Shown: positions 9,358 through 18,073, counted from the stretch's first letter. The stretch: 42,707 nucleotides of DNA from Lachnospiraceae bacterium (GCA_017521605.1 JAFXCD010000078.1:1-42707); one strand, 5' to 3'. Notes: generated from the letters alone by a model not told the origin. Program-made: numbers and translations.

Positions 9358-11229
9358 ATGAATTTTGTGTTTGAAGAAGAACTGAAAAAACTACCGGGAA
9401 AACCGGGCGTTTATATTATGCGGGATGCTCATGATACCATATTGTATGTGGGCAAGGCCATAAACCTGCGTAGCCGCGTCAGGTCTTATTTTCGTGAGAA
9501 TATCGGGCGGGGGCCCATGATTGATAAGATGGTAACCCTTATCGCCCGATTTGAATATATTGTAACAGACTCGGAGCTGGAAGCCCTGGTGCTGGAAAAT
9601 AATCTGATCAAGGAGCACAGCCCCAAGTACAATACCTTGTTAAAGGATGATAAAACCTACCCCTATATCAAGGTCACGATAGGGGAGGAGTTTCCGCGGA
9701 TTATTTTTTCCCGGGAAATGAAAAAGGACAAATCCAAATATTTCGGCCCTTTTACCAGTGCGGCAGCTGTGAAGGATACCATAGACCTTTTAAATAAGCT
9801 GTATAATTTACGGACCTGTAACAGAAATCTTCCCAAGGATATAGGGAAGGAACGTCCCTGTCTGAACTATCACATTAAGCAGTGTCCCGGTCCCTGTCAG
9901 GGGTTTGTGGATAAGGAACAATACCGGCAACAGATAGCAGGTGCCATGGAGTTTTTGAACGGTAACTACGGACCCATTCAAAAGGAACTGGAAGAAAAGA
10001 TGATGCAGGCTTCCGAGAATATGGAGTTTGAGGAAGCAGCCAAATACCGTGATTTACTGAATAGTGTAAAGCAGGTTTCCCAAAAACAGAAGATTACGGA
10101 CAGTGATTTGGAGGATAAGGATGTGCTGGCCCTTTATCATGATGAAGATGAGGCAGTGGTGCAGGTATTCTTTATTCGCGGAGGCAAGCTGATTGGCAGG
10201 GAACATTACTATATGACGCGTGTGTCAGGAGAAAAGAAGCCACAGATTTTGGAAGAGTTTATCAAGCAGTTTTATGCCGGAACGCCATTTATTCCCAGAG
10301 AGTTAGTGCTGCAATACGAGATTGTGGACCATGAGCTGATTGAACAATGGCTGACCCAGAAGCGCGGTAGCAGAGTTTATATAAAGGTGCCAAAAATCGG
10401 TACCAAGGAGAAGTTGGTGGAGCTGGCTGCCCAGAATGCCAAGCTGATATTATCACAGGATAAGGAAAAACTGAAAAGAGAAGAAGGCCGTACCATAGGA
10501 GCCGTAAAGGAGATTGCAGATCTGCTCGGACTGGAGTCTGTGGAGCGTATGGAAGCTTTTGATATTTCTAACATCAGCGGTTTTGAAAATGTAGGCTCCA
10601 TGGTGGTTTACGAAAAGGGAAAACCGAAAAAAAGCGATTATCGTAAGTTTCGTATTAAGACCGTATCCGGCCCCGATGATTATGCCTGCATGAGGGAGGT
10701 GCTGACACGCCGCTTCCGGCATGGTATGGAGGAAGGACGTGAGCTGGCGGAGCAGAATGTGGATGCGGTGTACGGAAGCTTTACCAAATTTCCGGATTTG
10801 CTTTTGATGGATGGTGGCCGGGGCCAGGTGAATATCGCCTTATCCGTACTGGAGGAACTGCATATCAATATACCCGTTTGCGGTATGGTAAAGGATGACA
10901 ATCACCGTACCAGAGGATTATATTTTAACAATGTGGAGCTACCCATAGATACCCGTTCAGAGGGCTTTAAACTTATAACCCGCATACAGGATGAAGCACA
11001 TCGCTTTGCTATCGAATATCATCGTTCCCTGCGAAGTAAGGACCAGGTGAAATCCGTGCTGGACGATATCCCCGGCGTAGGACCCGCGAGGCGAAAAGCA
11101 CTCATGCGCCACTTCAAATCCCTGGAGGAAATCCGAAATGCAGAAGTGGAGCAACTGCTTGAGATTCCAGAGATGAATCCCAGAGTGGCTGAAGAGATAT
11201 ATAGATTTTTTCATGGAAATGAAAGTTGA
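9358..11229 (+). CDS. uvrC: Excinuclease ABC subunit C
   Basis: Makes both incisions around a lesion during nucleotide excision repair after UvrAB recognition. Domains in order: GIY-YIG nuclease (GVYIMRD...ILYVGKA, about residues 17-90), a Cys cluster (C160, C168, C173, C177 region), the UVR helix that binds UvrB (FEEAAKYRD, near 225), the RNase H-like nuclease (FDISNISG and [10 protein letters not shown]), and a helix-hairpin-helix ([15 protein letters not shown], near 580). The 623-residue length is normal. The ATG begins one base after the preceding stop and has no clear ribosome-binding site, suggesting translational coupling to the membrane protein gene. uvrA and uvrB are not nearby. Confidence 0.97.
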   Translation: MNFVFEEELKKLPGKPGVYIMRDAHDTILYVGKAINLRSRVRSYFRENIGRGPMIDKMVTLIARFEYIVTDSELEALVLENNLIKEHSPKYNTLLKDDKTYPYIKVTIGEEFPRIIFSREMKKDKSKYFGPFTSAAAVKDTIDLLNKLYNLRTCNRNLPKDIGKERPCLNYHIKQCPGPCQGFVDKEQYRQQIAGAMEFLNGNYGPIQKELEEKMMQASENMEFEEAAKYRDLLNSVKQVSQKQKITDSDLEDKDVLALYHDEDEAVVQVFFIRGGKLIGREHYYMTRVSGEKKPQILEEFIKQFYAGTPFIPRELVLQYEIVDHELIEQWLTQKRGSRVYIKVPKIGTKEKLVELAAQNAKLILSQDKEKLKREEGRTIGAVKEIADLLGLESVERMEAFDISNISGFENVGSMVVYEKGKPKKSDYRKFRIKTVSGPDDYACMREVLTRRFRHGMEEGRELAEQNVDAVYGSFTKFPDLLLMDGGRGQVNIALSVLEELHINIPVCGMVKDDNHRTRGLYFNNVELPIDTRSEGFKLITRIQDEAHRFAIEYHRSLRSKDQVKSVLDDIPGVGPARRKALMRHFKSLEEIRNAEVEQLLEIPEMNPRVAEEIYRFFHGNES

Positions 11230-11232
11230 GTG

Positions 11233-11391
11233 ACCTCATGGGCAAGATAATGTTCCAACGCAAGACTCTTGCAAAACGTCAGCCCTTAGCGAGGTTTTAA
11301 GACGAAGCTTGCTTCGTCACGAGCTTAGTGCTGCTACGTTTTGCAAGAAGCGAGAGCGGGGCTAAGTGGAATATTATCTTGTCCATGAGGT
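11233..11391. repeat. 159-bp palindromic element with 25-bp arms between uvrC and hprK
   Basis: A 25-base left arm (11233-11257, starting ACCTCATGGGC) pairs with the right arm (11367-11391, ending CCATGAGGT) with two mismatches that are G-T wobbles in RNA. Inside are a perfect 12-bp stem (CTTGCAAAACGT 11268-11279 with ACGTTTTGCAAG 11336-11347) and at its tip an 8-bp hairpin (GACGAAGC 11301-11308 with GCTTCGTC 11311-11318). No open frame and no T-tract. It occupies most of the 255-base gap after uvrC. It could be a miniature inverted-repeat element or a structured RNA; the sequence alone does not decide. Confidence 0.75.
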
Positions 11392-11419
11392 ACCCCTAAT
11401 CCCTTTGAGGAAATTCTAA

Positions 11420-11448
11420 TTGAAGCCACGAAAGGATTGTGTTATAGT
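11420..11448 (+). promoter_or_regulatory. Predicted sigma-A promoter of the hprK-crh operon
   Basis: TTGAAG (11420-11425), a 17-base spacer and TATAGT (11443-11448), 36 bases before hprK. Confidence 0.6.
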
Positions 11449-11484
11449 TACAGTAATTGAACGCAGAAAGGACTGTAGGAGATT

Positions 11485-12420
11485 ATGGCAAGTATTGGTT
11501 TAAAGAAATTAATCGAAAAAATGAAACTGGAAAACCTTACTACGGATGTGGATATTAGTGTGAAACGTCTAACCCAGACGGACTTAAACCGTCCCGCATT
11601 GCAGCTAACCGGCTTTTTTGAGCATTTTGATGCTGCACGATTACAGGTGGTGGGTTTTGTGGAGCATACCTATCTGGAAGGGCTGGATGACGCGAAAAAG
11701 CATGAAATGTATGACCAGCTTTTGTCATATGATATTCCGGCTATTGTGTATTGCAGAGAATTACAACCGGATGAATATTTGTTGGAAGCGGCAACCAAGA
11801 GGAATATACCAATCTTGTCTACGAAGCAGACCACTTCTGATTTTATGGCGGAGACCATCCGTTGGTTAAATGTACAGTTGGCACCTTGTATTTCCGTGCA
11901 TGGCGTATTGGTGGATGTATTTGGTGAGGGCTTGCTTATCACCGGTGAAAGCGGTATCGGTAAATCCGAGGCGGCATTGGAGCTGGTAAAGCGAGGACAT
12001 CGTTTGGTGACCGATGATGTGGTAGAAATTCGCAGAGTGAGTGAGGAAACCTTAATCGGTAGCGCACCCGATATTACCAAGCATTTTATTGAACTGCGCG
12101 GCATAGGTATTATTGATATCAAGGCATTGTACGGTGCTTCCTCCGTAAAGGATACACAGTCCATCGACCTGGTCATCCGCTTAGAGGATTGGGATAAGGA
12201 AAAAGAATACGACCGTCTGGGTCTGGAAGAAAGCTATACAGAGTATTTGGGCAATAAAGTGGTTTGCCACAATATTCCCATTCGCCCCGGACGTAACCTG
12301 GCTGTTATTTGTGAATCTGCGGCAGTTAACCATCGTCAGAAGAAGATGGGTTATAATGCGGCGCAGGAACTGTATGCAAGAGTGCAGAAGTCGTTAACCA
12401 GAAAAAGAGAAGAAGACTAA
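11485..12420 (+). CDS. hprK: HPr kinase/phosphorylase
   Basis: Sensor enzyme of carbon catabolite repression in Firmicutes: it phosphorylates, and dephosphorylates, Ser46 of HPr and Crh in response to glycolytic intermediates. Walker A is GESGIGKS (154-161), and the family signature IELRGIGIIDI is present ahead of KALYGASSV. The 311-residue length is typical. It opens an operon with glcK 15 bases behind it. A likely target, the Crh-like protein with Ser46, is the last gene of the same operon, which supports the call. Confidence 0.96.
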   Translation: MASIGLKKLIEKMKLENLTTDVDISVKRLTQTDLNRPALQLTGFFEHFDAARLQVVGFVEHTYLEGLDDAKKHEMYDQLLSYDIPAIVYCRELQPDEYLLEAATKRNIPILSTKQTTSDFMAETIRWLNVQLAPCISVHGVLVDVFGEGLLITGESGIGKSEAALELVKRGHRLVTDDVVEIRRVSEETLIGSAPDITKHFIELRGIGIIDIKALYGASSVKDTQSIDLVIRLEDWDKEKEYDRLGLEESYTEYLGNKVVCHNIPIRPGRNLAVICESAAVNHRQKKMGYNAAQELYARVQKSLTRKREED

Positions 12421-12435
12421 TTTTGGAGGATAAAT

Positions 12436-13374
12436 ATGAAGAAATACGCATTTGGTGTGGATATCGGCGGTACCACAGTTAAGTTGGGTTTATTTGATAA
12501 AGAAGGTAATGTACTGGAGAAGTGGGAGATTCCTACCGTAAAGGACAATGGCGGAGAGCGCATTTTACCTGATGTGGCTGACAGTATCAAGGAAATGATG
12601 GCAGCTAAGGGCATTACTGAGGATGATGTGGAAGGCGTAGGCGTAGGCGTACCCGGACCTGTAGATGCTCAGGGTAATGTGCAGAAAGCTGTAAATTTAG
12701 GTTGGGGCGTGTTTAATATTCCCGAAGTCATGGGAAGCTATATTAATGTACCCGTAAAGGCAGGAAATGATGCCAATGTAGCAGCTTACGGCGAAATGTG
12801 GCAGGGCGGTGGAAAAGGCTGTTCTAACATGGTAGCAGTTACCTTAGGTACCGGCGTAGGCGGCGGTATTATTATTGGTGGCCAGATTCTGACCGGAGCT
12901 ACCGGTGCAGGAGGTGAAATCGGCCATATTCATATTGAAGATAACGAAACCGATGTGTGCGGATGTCAGAACAGAGGCTGTTTGGAGCAGTATGCTTCCG
13001 CAACCGGTGTGGTTCGTCTGGCAACACGGAGATTAGCAAAGGATGATGCACCCAGCATACTCAGAAGCGGTGATGTATCTGCCAAGACGGTATTTGATGC
13101 AGTAAAGGCAGGAGATACCGTGGCAATCGAAATCGCTGAACAGTTTGGCGAGTATCTGGGCAAGGGACTGGCAGCAGTGGCTGCGGTAGTAAACCCTGAG
13201 ATGTTTGTAATCGGTGGCGGTGTATCCAAGGCAGGAGAGATTTTGTTTGATTACATCCGTCCTGCATATGAAAAGTACGTGTTCCATGGTTGCAGAAGTG
13301 CAAAGCTGGCACTGGCTATCCTGGGAAATGATGCCGGTATTTTCGGCGCAGCGGCATTAGTGCTTTGTGAATAA
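12436..13374 (+). CDS. glcK: Glucokinase, ROK family
   Basis: ATP-dependent phosphorylation of glucose to glucose-6-phosphate, feeding glycolysis. Shows the ROK architecture: phosphate loop DIGGTT (residues 9-14), the ROK glycine-rich signature between about 130 and 160, and the zinc-type cluster CGCQNRGC (C175, C177, C182) typical of this family and of Gram-positive glucokinases. The 312-residue length fits. GGAGGA precedes the ATG. Lying directly behind hprK, it links glucose entry with the HPr kinase signal. A different hexose specificity within ROK cannot be excluded. Confidence 0.92.
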   Translation: MKKYAFGVDIGGTTVKLGLFDKEGNVLEKWEIPTVKDNGGERILPDVADSIKEMMAAKGITEDDVEGVGVGVPGPVDAQGNVQKAVNLGWGVFNIPEVMGSYINVPVKAGNDANVAAYGEMWQGGGKGCSNMVAVTLGTGVGGGIIIGGQILTGATGAGGEIGHIHIEDNETDVCGCQNRGCLEQYASATGVVRLATRRLAKDDAPSILRSGDVSAKTVFDAVKAGDTVAIEIAEQFGEYLGKGLAAVAAVVNPEMFVIGGGVSKAGEILFDYIRPAYEKYVFHGCRSAKLALAILGNDAGIFGAAALVLCE

Positions 13375-13400
13375 TTATTGAAGTAAAAGGAATGAATGGC

Positions 13401-14309
13401 ATGATTAGTTCGACAGTTGTAAAAGCATTGGAAGAATGGATACCTACAGAGAATATTTTCAGAGAAGAACCCATGAACAGGCATACCACCTTCCGTATCG
13501 GAGGGAATGCAGATTGTCTTTTACAAATAGAAAATGCAGAGCAGTTAAGTAAGGTGAAGAAGTACCTGAAAACACTGGAAATTCCTTATTTTGTAATAGG
13601 AAACGGCAGCAATCTGCTGGTAAGCGATGAAGGCTACCGGGGTATCATATTGGTAGTCTCAGAACAGATGAGTGATGTGAAGGTGGAAGGAAACCGTATC
13701 ATAGCCCAAGCCGGAGCACTTATGAGTAAGATTGCCAGAGTGGCGCTGGAGCACGGTCTTACCGGTTTTGAATTTGCTTCCGGGATTCCGGGCACCATAG
13801 GTGGTGGTGTGGTGATGAATGCGGGAGCCTATGACGGCGAACTGAAACAGGTAGTATCACTGGTAAAAGTGATAGGCGAAGACGGCGAATGCTTGGAGCT
13901 GGATAATGAGACCATGGAATTTGGGTATCGCACCAGTGCCATAAAGAATACCGGTTTTACCGCAGTGGAGGTTCAGCTTGATTTGCAACCCGGAGATAAG
14001 GATACCATAAAGGCAAGAATGGATGAACTGACAGCCAAAAGAAGAGAAAAGCAACCTCTGGAATATCCCAGCGCAGGAAGTACTTTTAAGCGTCCTCAGG
14101 GACATTTTGCAGGAGCACTGATTATGAATGCGGGCCTTCGGGGCTATCAGGTAGGAGATGCACAGGTGTCTGAAAAGCATTGCGGCTTTGTCATCAACAA
14201 AGGAAAAGCAACTGCAGCGGATGTGCTGAACCTTATGACACATGTACAGAAGGAAGTAAAGGAGCAGTTTGACGTAGAACTGGAGCCGGAAGTCATCGTG
14301 TTAAGATAA
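13401..14309 (+). CDS. murB: UDP-N-acetylenolpyruvoylglucosamine reductase
   Basis: FAD/NADPH enzyme that converts UDP-GlcNAc-enolpyruvate to UDP-MurNAc, the second committed step of peptidoglycan synthesis. FAD-binding motifs GNGSNLLVSD and GIPGTIGG are clear, followed by the YRTS motif and PSAGSTFKRP, whose Ser is the proton donor, and the C-terminal PEVIVL Glu. The short form lacking the extra C-terminal loop is type II, as usual in Gram-positives. Start at ATG 13401 (302 residues), because AAAGGA lies nine bases before it; ATG 13392 is open but overlaps that site. Part of the hprK operon. Confidence 0.95.
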   Translation: MISSTVVKALEEWIPTENIFREEPMNRHTTFRIGGNADCLLQIENAEQLSKVKKYLKTLEIPYFVIGNGSNLLVSDEGYRGIILVVSEQMSDVKVEGNRIIAQAGALMSKIARVALEHGLTGFEFASGIPGTIGGGVVMNAGAYDGELKQVVSLVKVIGEDGECLELDNETMEFGYRTSAIKNTGFTAVEVQLDLQPGDKDTIKARMDELTAKRREKQPLEYPSAGSTFKRPQGHFAGALIMNAGLRGYQVGDAQVSEKHCGFVINKGKATAADVLNLMTHVQKEVKEQFDVELEPEVIVLR

Positions 14310-14341
14310 TGTGACAACATGTAAGATACGTGGAGATAAAC

Positions 14342-15205
14342 ATGAGATTTGTAATTGTTACAGGTATGAGCGGCAGTGGCAAAAGTACTGCTTTAAAGAT
14401 GCTGGAGGATGCAGGTTACTATTGTGTGGATAATCTGCCGGTGTCTTTGATTGAAAAGTTTATGGAGCTTTTAGCCCTGCCAAATAATGAAATAGAAAAA
14501 GTGGTTTTAGGTCTGGATGTGCGTGCGGAGGCCTTTGAGGATGTAGCACATATTTTGGAGGCGCTGCGCATCAAAGGGTATCAGTTTGAAATTCTGTTTA
14601 TGAATGCTACGGATGAGACCTTGATAAAACGCTATAAGGAAAGCCGCCGTTTGCATCCGGTGGATCCGGACGGCCGTATTGAGGACGGCGTGGCGAAGGA
14701 AAGAATCCTGCTTGAGGAAATACGTAAGCAGGCAGATTATGTGATTGATACATCAGGGCTTTTGACCAGAGAGTTAAAGGCTGAGCTGGACCGTATTTTT
14801 GTGGATGGTGAGGAATATAATAACCTTATGGTAAACATCATGTCCTTTGGATTTAAGCACGGAATACCGGCGGATGTGGATTTGGTGTTTGATGTGAGAT
14901 TTTTGCCCAACCCCTATTATGTGGATGAGCTGAAGAAACAGACCGGCAATGATAAACCGGTACAGGATTTTGTCATGGCTTGTGAAGAGTCCCATATTTT
15001 TTTGAACAAGCTGGCGGATATGCTACATTTCCTGATTCCCAATTATGTAAAGGAAGGCAAATACCGACTGGTGGTTGCAATCGGCTGTACCGGCGGTAAA
15101 CATCGTAGTGTGACTTTGGCCAATGAATTATATCAGCGGATGAAAAATCAGGGCGACTATGGTATGACCATTTATCATCGGGATATAAATAATCGTAGCA
15201 AATAG
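14342..15205 (+). CDS. rapZ: RNase adapter/nucleotide-binding protein RapZ (YvcJ)
   Basis: P-loop protein that in E. coli binds GlmZ sRNA and glucosamine-6-phosphate to control GlmS. The B. subtilis orthologue YvcJ hydrolyses nucleotides and affects competence, and the exact role in Clostridia is unclear. Walker A GMSGSGKS is at residues 8-15, and the C-terminal domain holds the conserved IGCTGGKHRSV. Start at ATG 14342 with GGAG six bases before it (287 residues); a GTG at 14330 is open. The whiA gene follows after 22 bases. In B. subtilis yvcK (glmR) sits between these two genes; here there is no room for it. Confidence 0.95.
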   Translation: MRFVIVTGMSGSGKSTALKMLEDAGYYCVDNLPVSLIEKFMELLALPNNEIEKVVLGLDVRAEAFEDVAHILEALRIKGYQFEILFMNATDETLIKRYKESRRLHPVDPDGRIEDGVAKERILLEEIRKQADYVIDTSGLLTRELKAELDRIFVDGEEYNNLMVNIMSFGFKHGIPADVDLVFDVRFLPNPYYVDELKKQTGNDKPVQDFVMACEESHIFLNKLADMLHFLIPNYVKEGKYRLVVAIGCTGGKHRSVTLANELYQRMKNQGDYGMTIYHRDINNRSK

Positions 15206-15227
15206 TGAAATTGTATGGAGGTGCGGT

Positions 15228-16109
15228 ATGTCATTTTCCTATGAGGTAAAAGAGGAATTGGCGAAGCATTTGGGTGCTGCCAGACATTGCCAGATGGCAG
15301 AATTGGCCGCTATGTTGCATTTTTGCGGTCAATACGGAAGAGACTCAGAAGGGGCATTTACCATAGGTTTTCAGGTAGAAAATCCAATCGTTGTAAAAAA
15401 ATGCTTTACATTATTGAAAAAAACATTTAGTATAGATACTGATGCGACCATAGACGAGGCAAAGATGAACGAGCTTTATCGCAAGTTTGGCGACTTACAG
15501 GAGCCGGCGGATGAGCTGTTATTAAAGAGTACCTGCTGTCGCAGAGCCTTTATCCGGGGAGCTTTTTTAGCCATAGGCTCCGTTAGTGCACCGGAGAAGG
15601 GGTATCATTTGGAGTTTGTGACTGCCAATGAGAAGAAAGCAAAGCAGTTGCAAGGTGTGATACAGAGCTTTGATATCGATGCGAAGATTGTACTTCGGAA
15701 GAAATATCATGTGCTGTATATGAAGGAAAGCGAAGCCATCGTGGATTTGCTGAATGTCATGGAGGCACATATTGCACTAATGAAATTAGAAAATTTGCGT
15801 ATTCTGAAAGAGTTACGTAATACCGTAAATCGCAGAGTTAATTGTGAAACAGCCAATATTAACAAGACTCTGGATTCCTCCAGAAAGCAGCAGGAGGATA
15901 TCCGATTGTTACAGGAGAAATACGGTCTGGAAAATCTGCCGAAGGGATTACAGCAGATAGCCAGAATGCGTCTGGAAGAACCGGAAGCATCTTTGAAGGA
16001 ATTGGGCGAGATGCTGGAGCCCCCCATCGGAAAGTCCGGTGTAAATCACAGATTACGGAAGCTTAGCGAGATGGCAGACAAGCTTAAGCTTGGAAAAGAG
16101 GAGGAGTAA
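15228..16109 (+). CDS. whiA: DNA-binding protein WhiA
   Basis: Conserved Gram-positive protein with an N-terminal LAGLIDADG-like fold without nuclease residues and a C-terminal helix-turn-helix. It controls sporulation genes in Streptomyces and influences cell division and chromosome segregation in Bacillus. The C-terminal HTH is seen as SLKELGEML...GVNHRLRKL (about 250-280), and CCRRAFIRGAF in the middle is typical. The 293-residue length is right. GGAGG precedes the ATG. The gene ends one base before the crh start. Confidence 0.95.
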   Translation: MSFSYEVKEELAKHLGAARHCQMAELAAMLHFCGQYGRDSEGAFTIGFQVENPIVVKKCFTLLKKTFSIDTDATIDEAKMNELYRKFGDLQEPADELLLKSTCCRRAFIRGAFLAIGSVSAPEKGYHLEFVTANEKKAKQLQGVIQSFDIDAKIVLRKKYHVLYMKESEAIVDLLNVMEAHIALMKLENLRILKELRNTVNRRVNCETANINKTLDSSRKQQEDIRLLQEKYGLENLPKGLQQIARMRLEEPEASLKELGEMLEPPIGKSGVNHRLRKLSEMADKLKLGKEEE

Positions 16110-16110
16110 A

Positions 16111-16371
16111 ATGACAAAGAAAGCAGTAGAAATCAAGTTGCAGAGCGGATTGGAAGCGAGACCTGTAGCAATGCTTGTACAGGTAGCCAGCAGATATGAT
16201 AGCAGCGTTTATCTGGAATGTGAAGGCAAGAAGGTAAATGCCAAGAGTATTATGGGTATGATGAGCTTAGGTTTGGTAACCGGCGAATCCGTAACCGTAA
16301 TCGCAGATGGTGCGGACGAAAGTGCAGCTATCGACGATATCGAGAAGTACTTGTGTGGAGAAACTGCATAA
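16111..16371 (+). CDS. crh: HPr-family protein, Crh-like (Glu at position 15, Ser46 kept)
   Basis: An 86-residue HPr fold protein. The histidine that accepts phosphate from Enzyme I in HPr is replaced: GLEARP at 13-18 has Glu15, whereas HPr has His and B. subtilis Crh has Gln. Ser46 in KSIMG, the HprK target, is present. It should therefore not carry sugar-transport phosphate but act as a catabolite corepressor (with CcpA) or a metabolic effector, like Crh. Start at ATG 16111 behind GAGGAGG. It is the last gene of the operon opened by hprK, its presumed kinase. The protein family is certain; the Crh function is inferred from residue 15 and location. Confidence 0.88.
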   Translation: MTKKAVEIKLQSGLEARPVAMLVQVASRYDSSVYLECEGKKVNAKSIMGMMSLGLVTGESVTVIADGADESAAIDDIEKYLCGETA

Positions 16372-16388
16372 AAAATTGTGGGAATGAT

Positions 16389-16428
16389 TCGGCATGGTTG
16401 TGGAAAGCAACAATGCCGATATTTTTTT
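16389..16428 (+). terminator. Terminator of the hprK-crh operon
   Basis: TCGGCAT (16389-16395) with ATGCCGA (16413-16419), plus inner GTTG/CAAC (16397-16400 with 16408-16411), followed by seven T (16422-16428). Confidence 0.85.
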
Positions 16429-16438
16429 CACAAACTTA

Positions 16439-16467
16439 TTTGCATTTTAACAAATGTGTGTTATACT
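16439..16467 (+). promoter_or_regulatory. Predicted sigma-A promoter of fba
   Basis: TTTGCA (16439-16444), a 17-base spacer and TATACT (16462-16467), just after the crh terminator and 55 bases before fba. Confidence 0.55.
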
Positions 16468-16521
16468 ATCCCCAAAGGGCATTTAGACCCGAAACAAAAA
16501 GAAGAAAGGATGACTTTAAAA

Positions 16522-17457
16522 ATGGCATTAGTTACAACAACAGAAATGTTCAAAAAAGCTTATGAAGGCGGCTATGCAGTAGGTGCTTTCAACGTAAATA
16601 ATATGGAAATCGTTCAGGCTATTACCGAAGCTGCTGATGAATTAAGATCTCCTATTATCCTTCAGTGTTCTGCAGGTGCAAGAAAGTATGCTAAGCATTC
16701 TTACCTTGTTCACTTGGTACAGGCAGCTATCGAAGAGACCAATATTCCGATTGCTCTTCACTTAGACCACGGCGCAGATTTCGAAATCTGTAAGCAGTGT
16801 ATCGATGGTGGTTTCACCTCAGTTATGATCGACGGTTCTCACCTTCCTTACGAAGAGAACATCGAATTATCTAAGAGAGTAGCTGACTACGCACACGAAA
16901 GAGGATGTGTAGTAGAAGGTGAGCTTGGTACTTTAGCAGGTATCGAAGATGACGTAGTAGTAGAAGCTGGTCATGAGTCTTATACTCAGCCTGAGCAGGT
17001 AGAAGATTTCGTTAAGAGAACCGGTGTAGACTCTCTTGCAATCGCTATCGGTACCAGCCATGGTGCATTCAAGTTCAAGCCCGGCCAGAAGCCTCAGTTA
17101 CGTTTCGATATCCTTGATGAAGTTTCTAAGAGACTTCCCGGATTCCCTATCGTATTACACGGCGCTTCTTCTGTACTTCCTAACTACGTTGACATCATCA
17201 ACGCTAACGGTGGTGCATTAAAGGATGCTATCGGTATTCCTGAAGATATGCTTCGTCAGGCTGCTAGATCTGCTGTATGTAAGATCAACATCGACTCTGA
17301 CTTAAGATTAGGTTTAACTGCTGGTATCAGAGAGCATATGTTTGCTCATCCTGATCACTTCGATCCCAGACAGTACTTAACCGATGGTCGTGCATACTGC
17401 AAGGAAGTAGTTGCTCACAAGATTAAGACCGTTCTTGGTTCGGAAGGTATGGCTTAA
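16522..17457 (+). CDS. fba: Class II fructose-bisphosphate aldolase
   Basis: Zinc-dependent cleavage of fructose-1,6-bisphosphate to dihydroxyacetone phosphate and glyceraldehyde-3-phosphate in glycolysis. Metal and substrate motifs are visible: LHLDHGAD with the zinc His, EGELGTLAG, GTSHGAFK and LHGASS. The start is ATG 16522 (MALVTTTEMF, 311 residues), which matches the usual N-terminus of Gram-positive members and has GAAAGGA upstream; the reading frame is open further upstream but that part lies over the promoter. Codon use is strongly biased (many ATC, CTT and TCT), unlike the neighbouring genes, which suits a highly expressed glycolytic gene. It has its own promoter and terminator. Confidence 0.96.
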   Translation: MALVTTTEMFKKAYEGGYAVGAFNVNNMEIVQAITEAADELRSPIILQCSAGARKYAKHSYLVHLVQAAIEETNIPIALHLDHGADFEICKQCIDGGFTSVMIDGSHLPYEENIELSKRVADYAHERGCVVEGELGTLAGIEDDVVVEAGHESYTQPEQVEDFVKRTGVDSLAIAIGTSHGAFKFKPGQKPQLRFDILDEVSKRLPGFPIVLHGASSVLPNYVDIINANGGALKDAIGIPEDMLRQAARSAVCKINIDSDLRLGLTAGIREHMFAHPDHFDPRQYLTDGRAYCKEVVAHKIKTVLGSEGMA

Positions 17458-17489
17458 GATACATAGTTGTATAAAGGCTTAATATAGGG

Positions 17490-17526
17490 CCGGCTAACCC
17501 GTATGGGTTAGCCGGTCTTCTTTTTG
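17490..17526 (+). terminator. Terminator of fba
   Basis: Perfect 11-bp stem CCGGCTAACCC (17490-17500) with GGGTTAGCCGG (17505-17515), loop GTAT, then TCTTCTTTTT. Confidence 0.93.
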
Positions 17527-17528
17527 CG

Positions 17529-17654
17529 CGTTATCCGCAGAGTCAAGTATTGATTAGCTTGCTGCGGATGCTTGCATACGGCGGCAAGCTAATCGATATT
17601 TGACGAGCGACGCGAATGAGGACCACCGAAGGTGGTTCGAGTCTGCGGATAACG
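17529..17654. repeat. Palindromic three-stem intergenic element
   Basis: An outer perfect 13-bp stem CGTTATCCGCAGA (17529-17541) with TCTGCGGATAACG (17642-17654) encloses a second arm of 21 bp (17542-17562, GTCAAG...CTTGC, with 17584-17604, GCAAG...TTTGAC; two G-T wobbles) and a small hairpin ACCACC-GAA-GGTGGT (17622-17636). As RNA this would fold into a three-way junction. There is no open frame. Together with the fba terminator upstream and the XRE terminator downstream it fills the 331-base gap at 17458-17788; the rest of the gap (17655-17769) shows nothing recognisable. Confidence 0.75.
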
Positions 17655-17769
17655 TGTGGAAGGAGAAAACAGAGGGAATTAAGCCACATTTGCTGATTAA
17701 GAAAATTTGGATGAATTTATGGAAAGCCAAGAAGGAAGACAATTCATATTAACATATATAAAACAAGAA

Positions 17770-17801
17770 AACCTCAAAGTAACCTAAATTACTTTGAGGT
17801 T
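17770..17801. terminator. Terminator of the XRE regulator gene (probably bidirectional)
   Basis: Perfect 13-bp stem AACCTCAAAGTAA (17770-17782) with TTACTTTGAGGTT (17789-17801). On the minus strand it is followed by TTTTCTTGTTTT, and on the plus strand by TTTT. The XRE stop codon lies in the stem. Confidence 0.85.
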
Positions 17802-18073
17802 TTTAATATATCTTCAATAATCATCTGAATATGTGCCAGCTGTGTGTCTGACAAGCCGGTAACTTCTATATATTTGCGATTGTTAAGCTCCAGAAGACAA
17901 TCTGTACTCACGCAAAAATAATCTGAAATATTCATGAGCATCTCGATAGAAGGAAGTATATTATTGTTTTCCCAATTGGATATGGTCTGTTTGGAAACAT
18001 TCAGCTGGTCGGCTAGCTGAACCTGACTTAGATTACGGGAAAGACGCAAAGATTTCACTTGATCTCCGAACAT
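17789..18073 (-). CDS. XRE-family helix-turn-helix regulator
   Basis: A 94-residue protein with one Cro/CI-type HTH: residues about 6-58, containing QLADQLNVSKQTISNWENN. The remaining 35 residues form a short tail with no ligand domain. Start at the ATG 18073, preceded on the minus strand by GGAGG eight bases away; an ATG at 18088 is open but overlaps that site. It is divergent from the cysteine-rich lipoprotein gene, whose promoter lies in the shared 192-base gap, so control of that gene (and of itself) is a reasonable inference. The target operator was not identified. Confidence 0.87.
   Translation of the reverse strand: MFGDQVKSLRLSRNLSQVQLADQLNVSKQTISNWENNNILPSIEMLMNISDYFCVSTDCLLELNNRKYIEVTGLSDTQLAHIQMIIEDILKTSK

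Noticed and set aside
17554-17742. 62-codon minus-strand open frame after fba
   Set aside because: It runs through a palindromic element whose arms explain the sequence, and it has no start signal.
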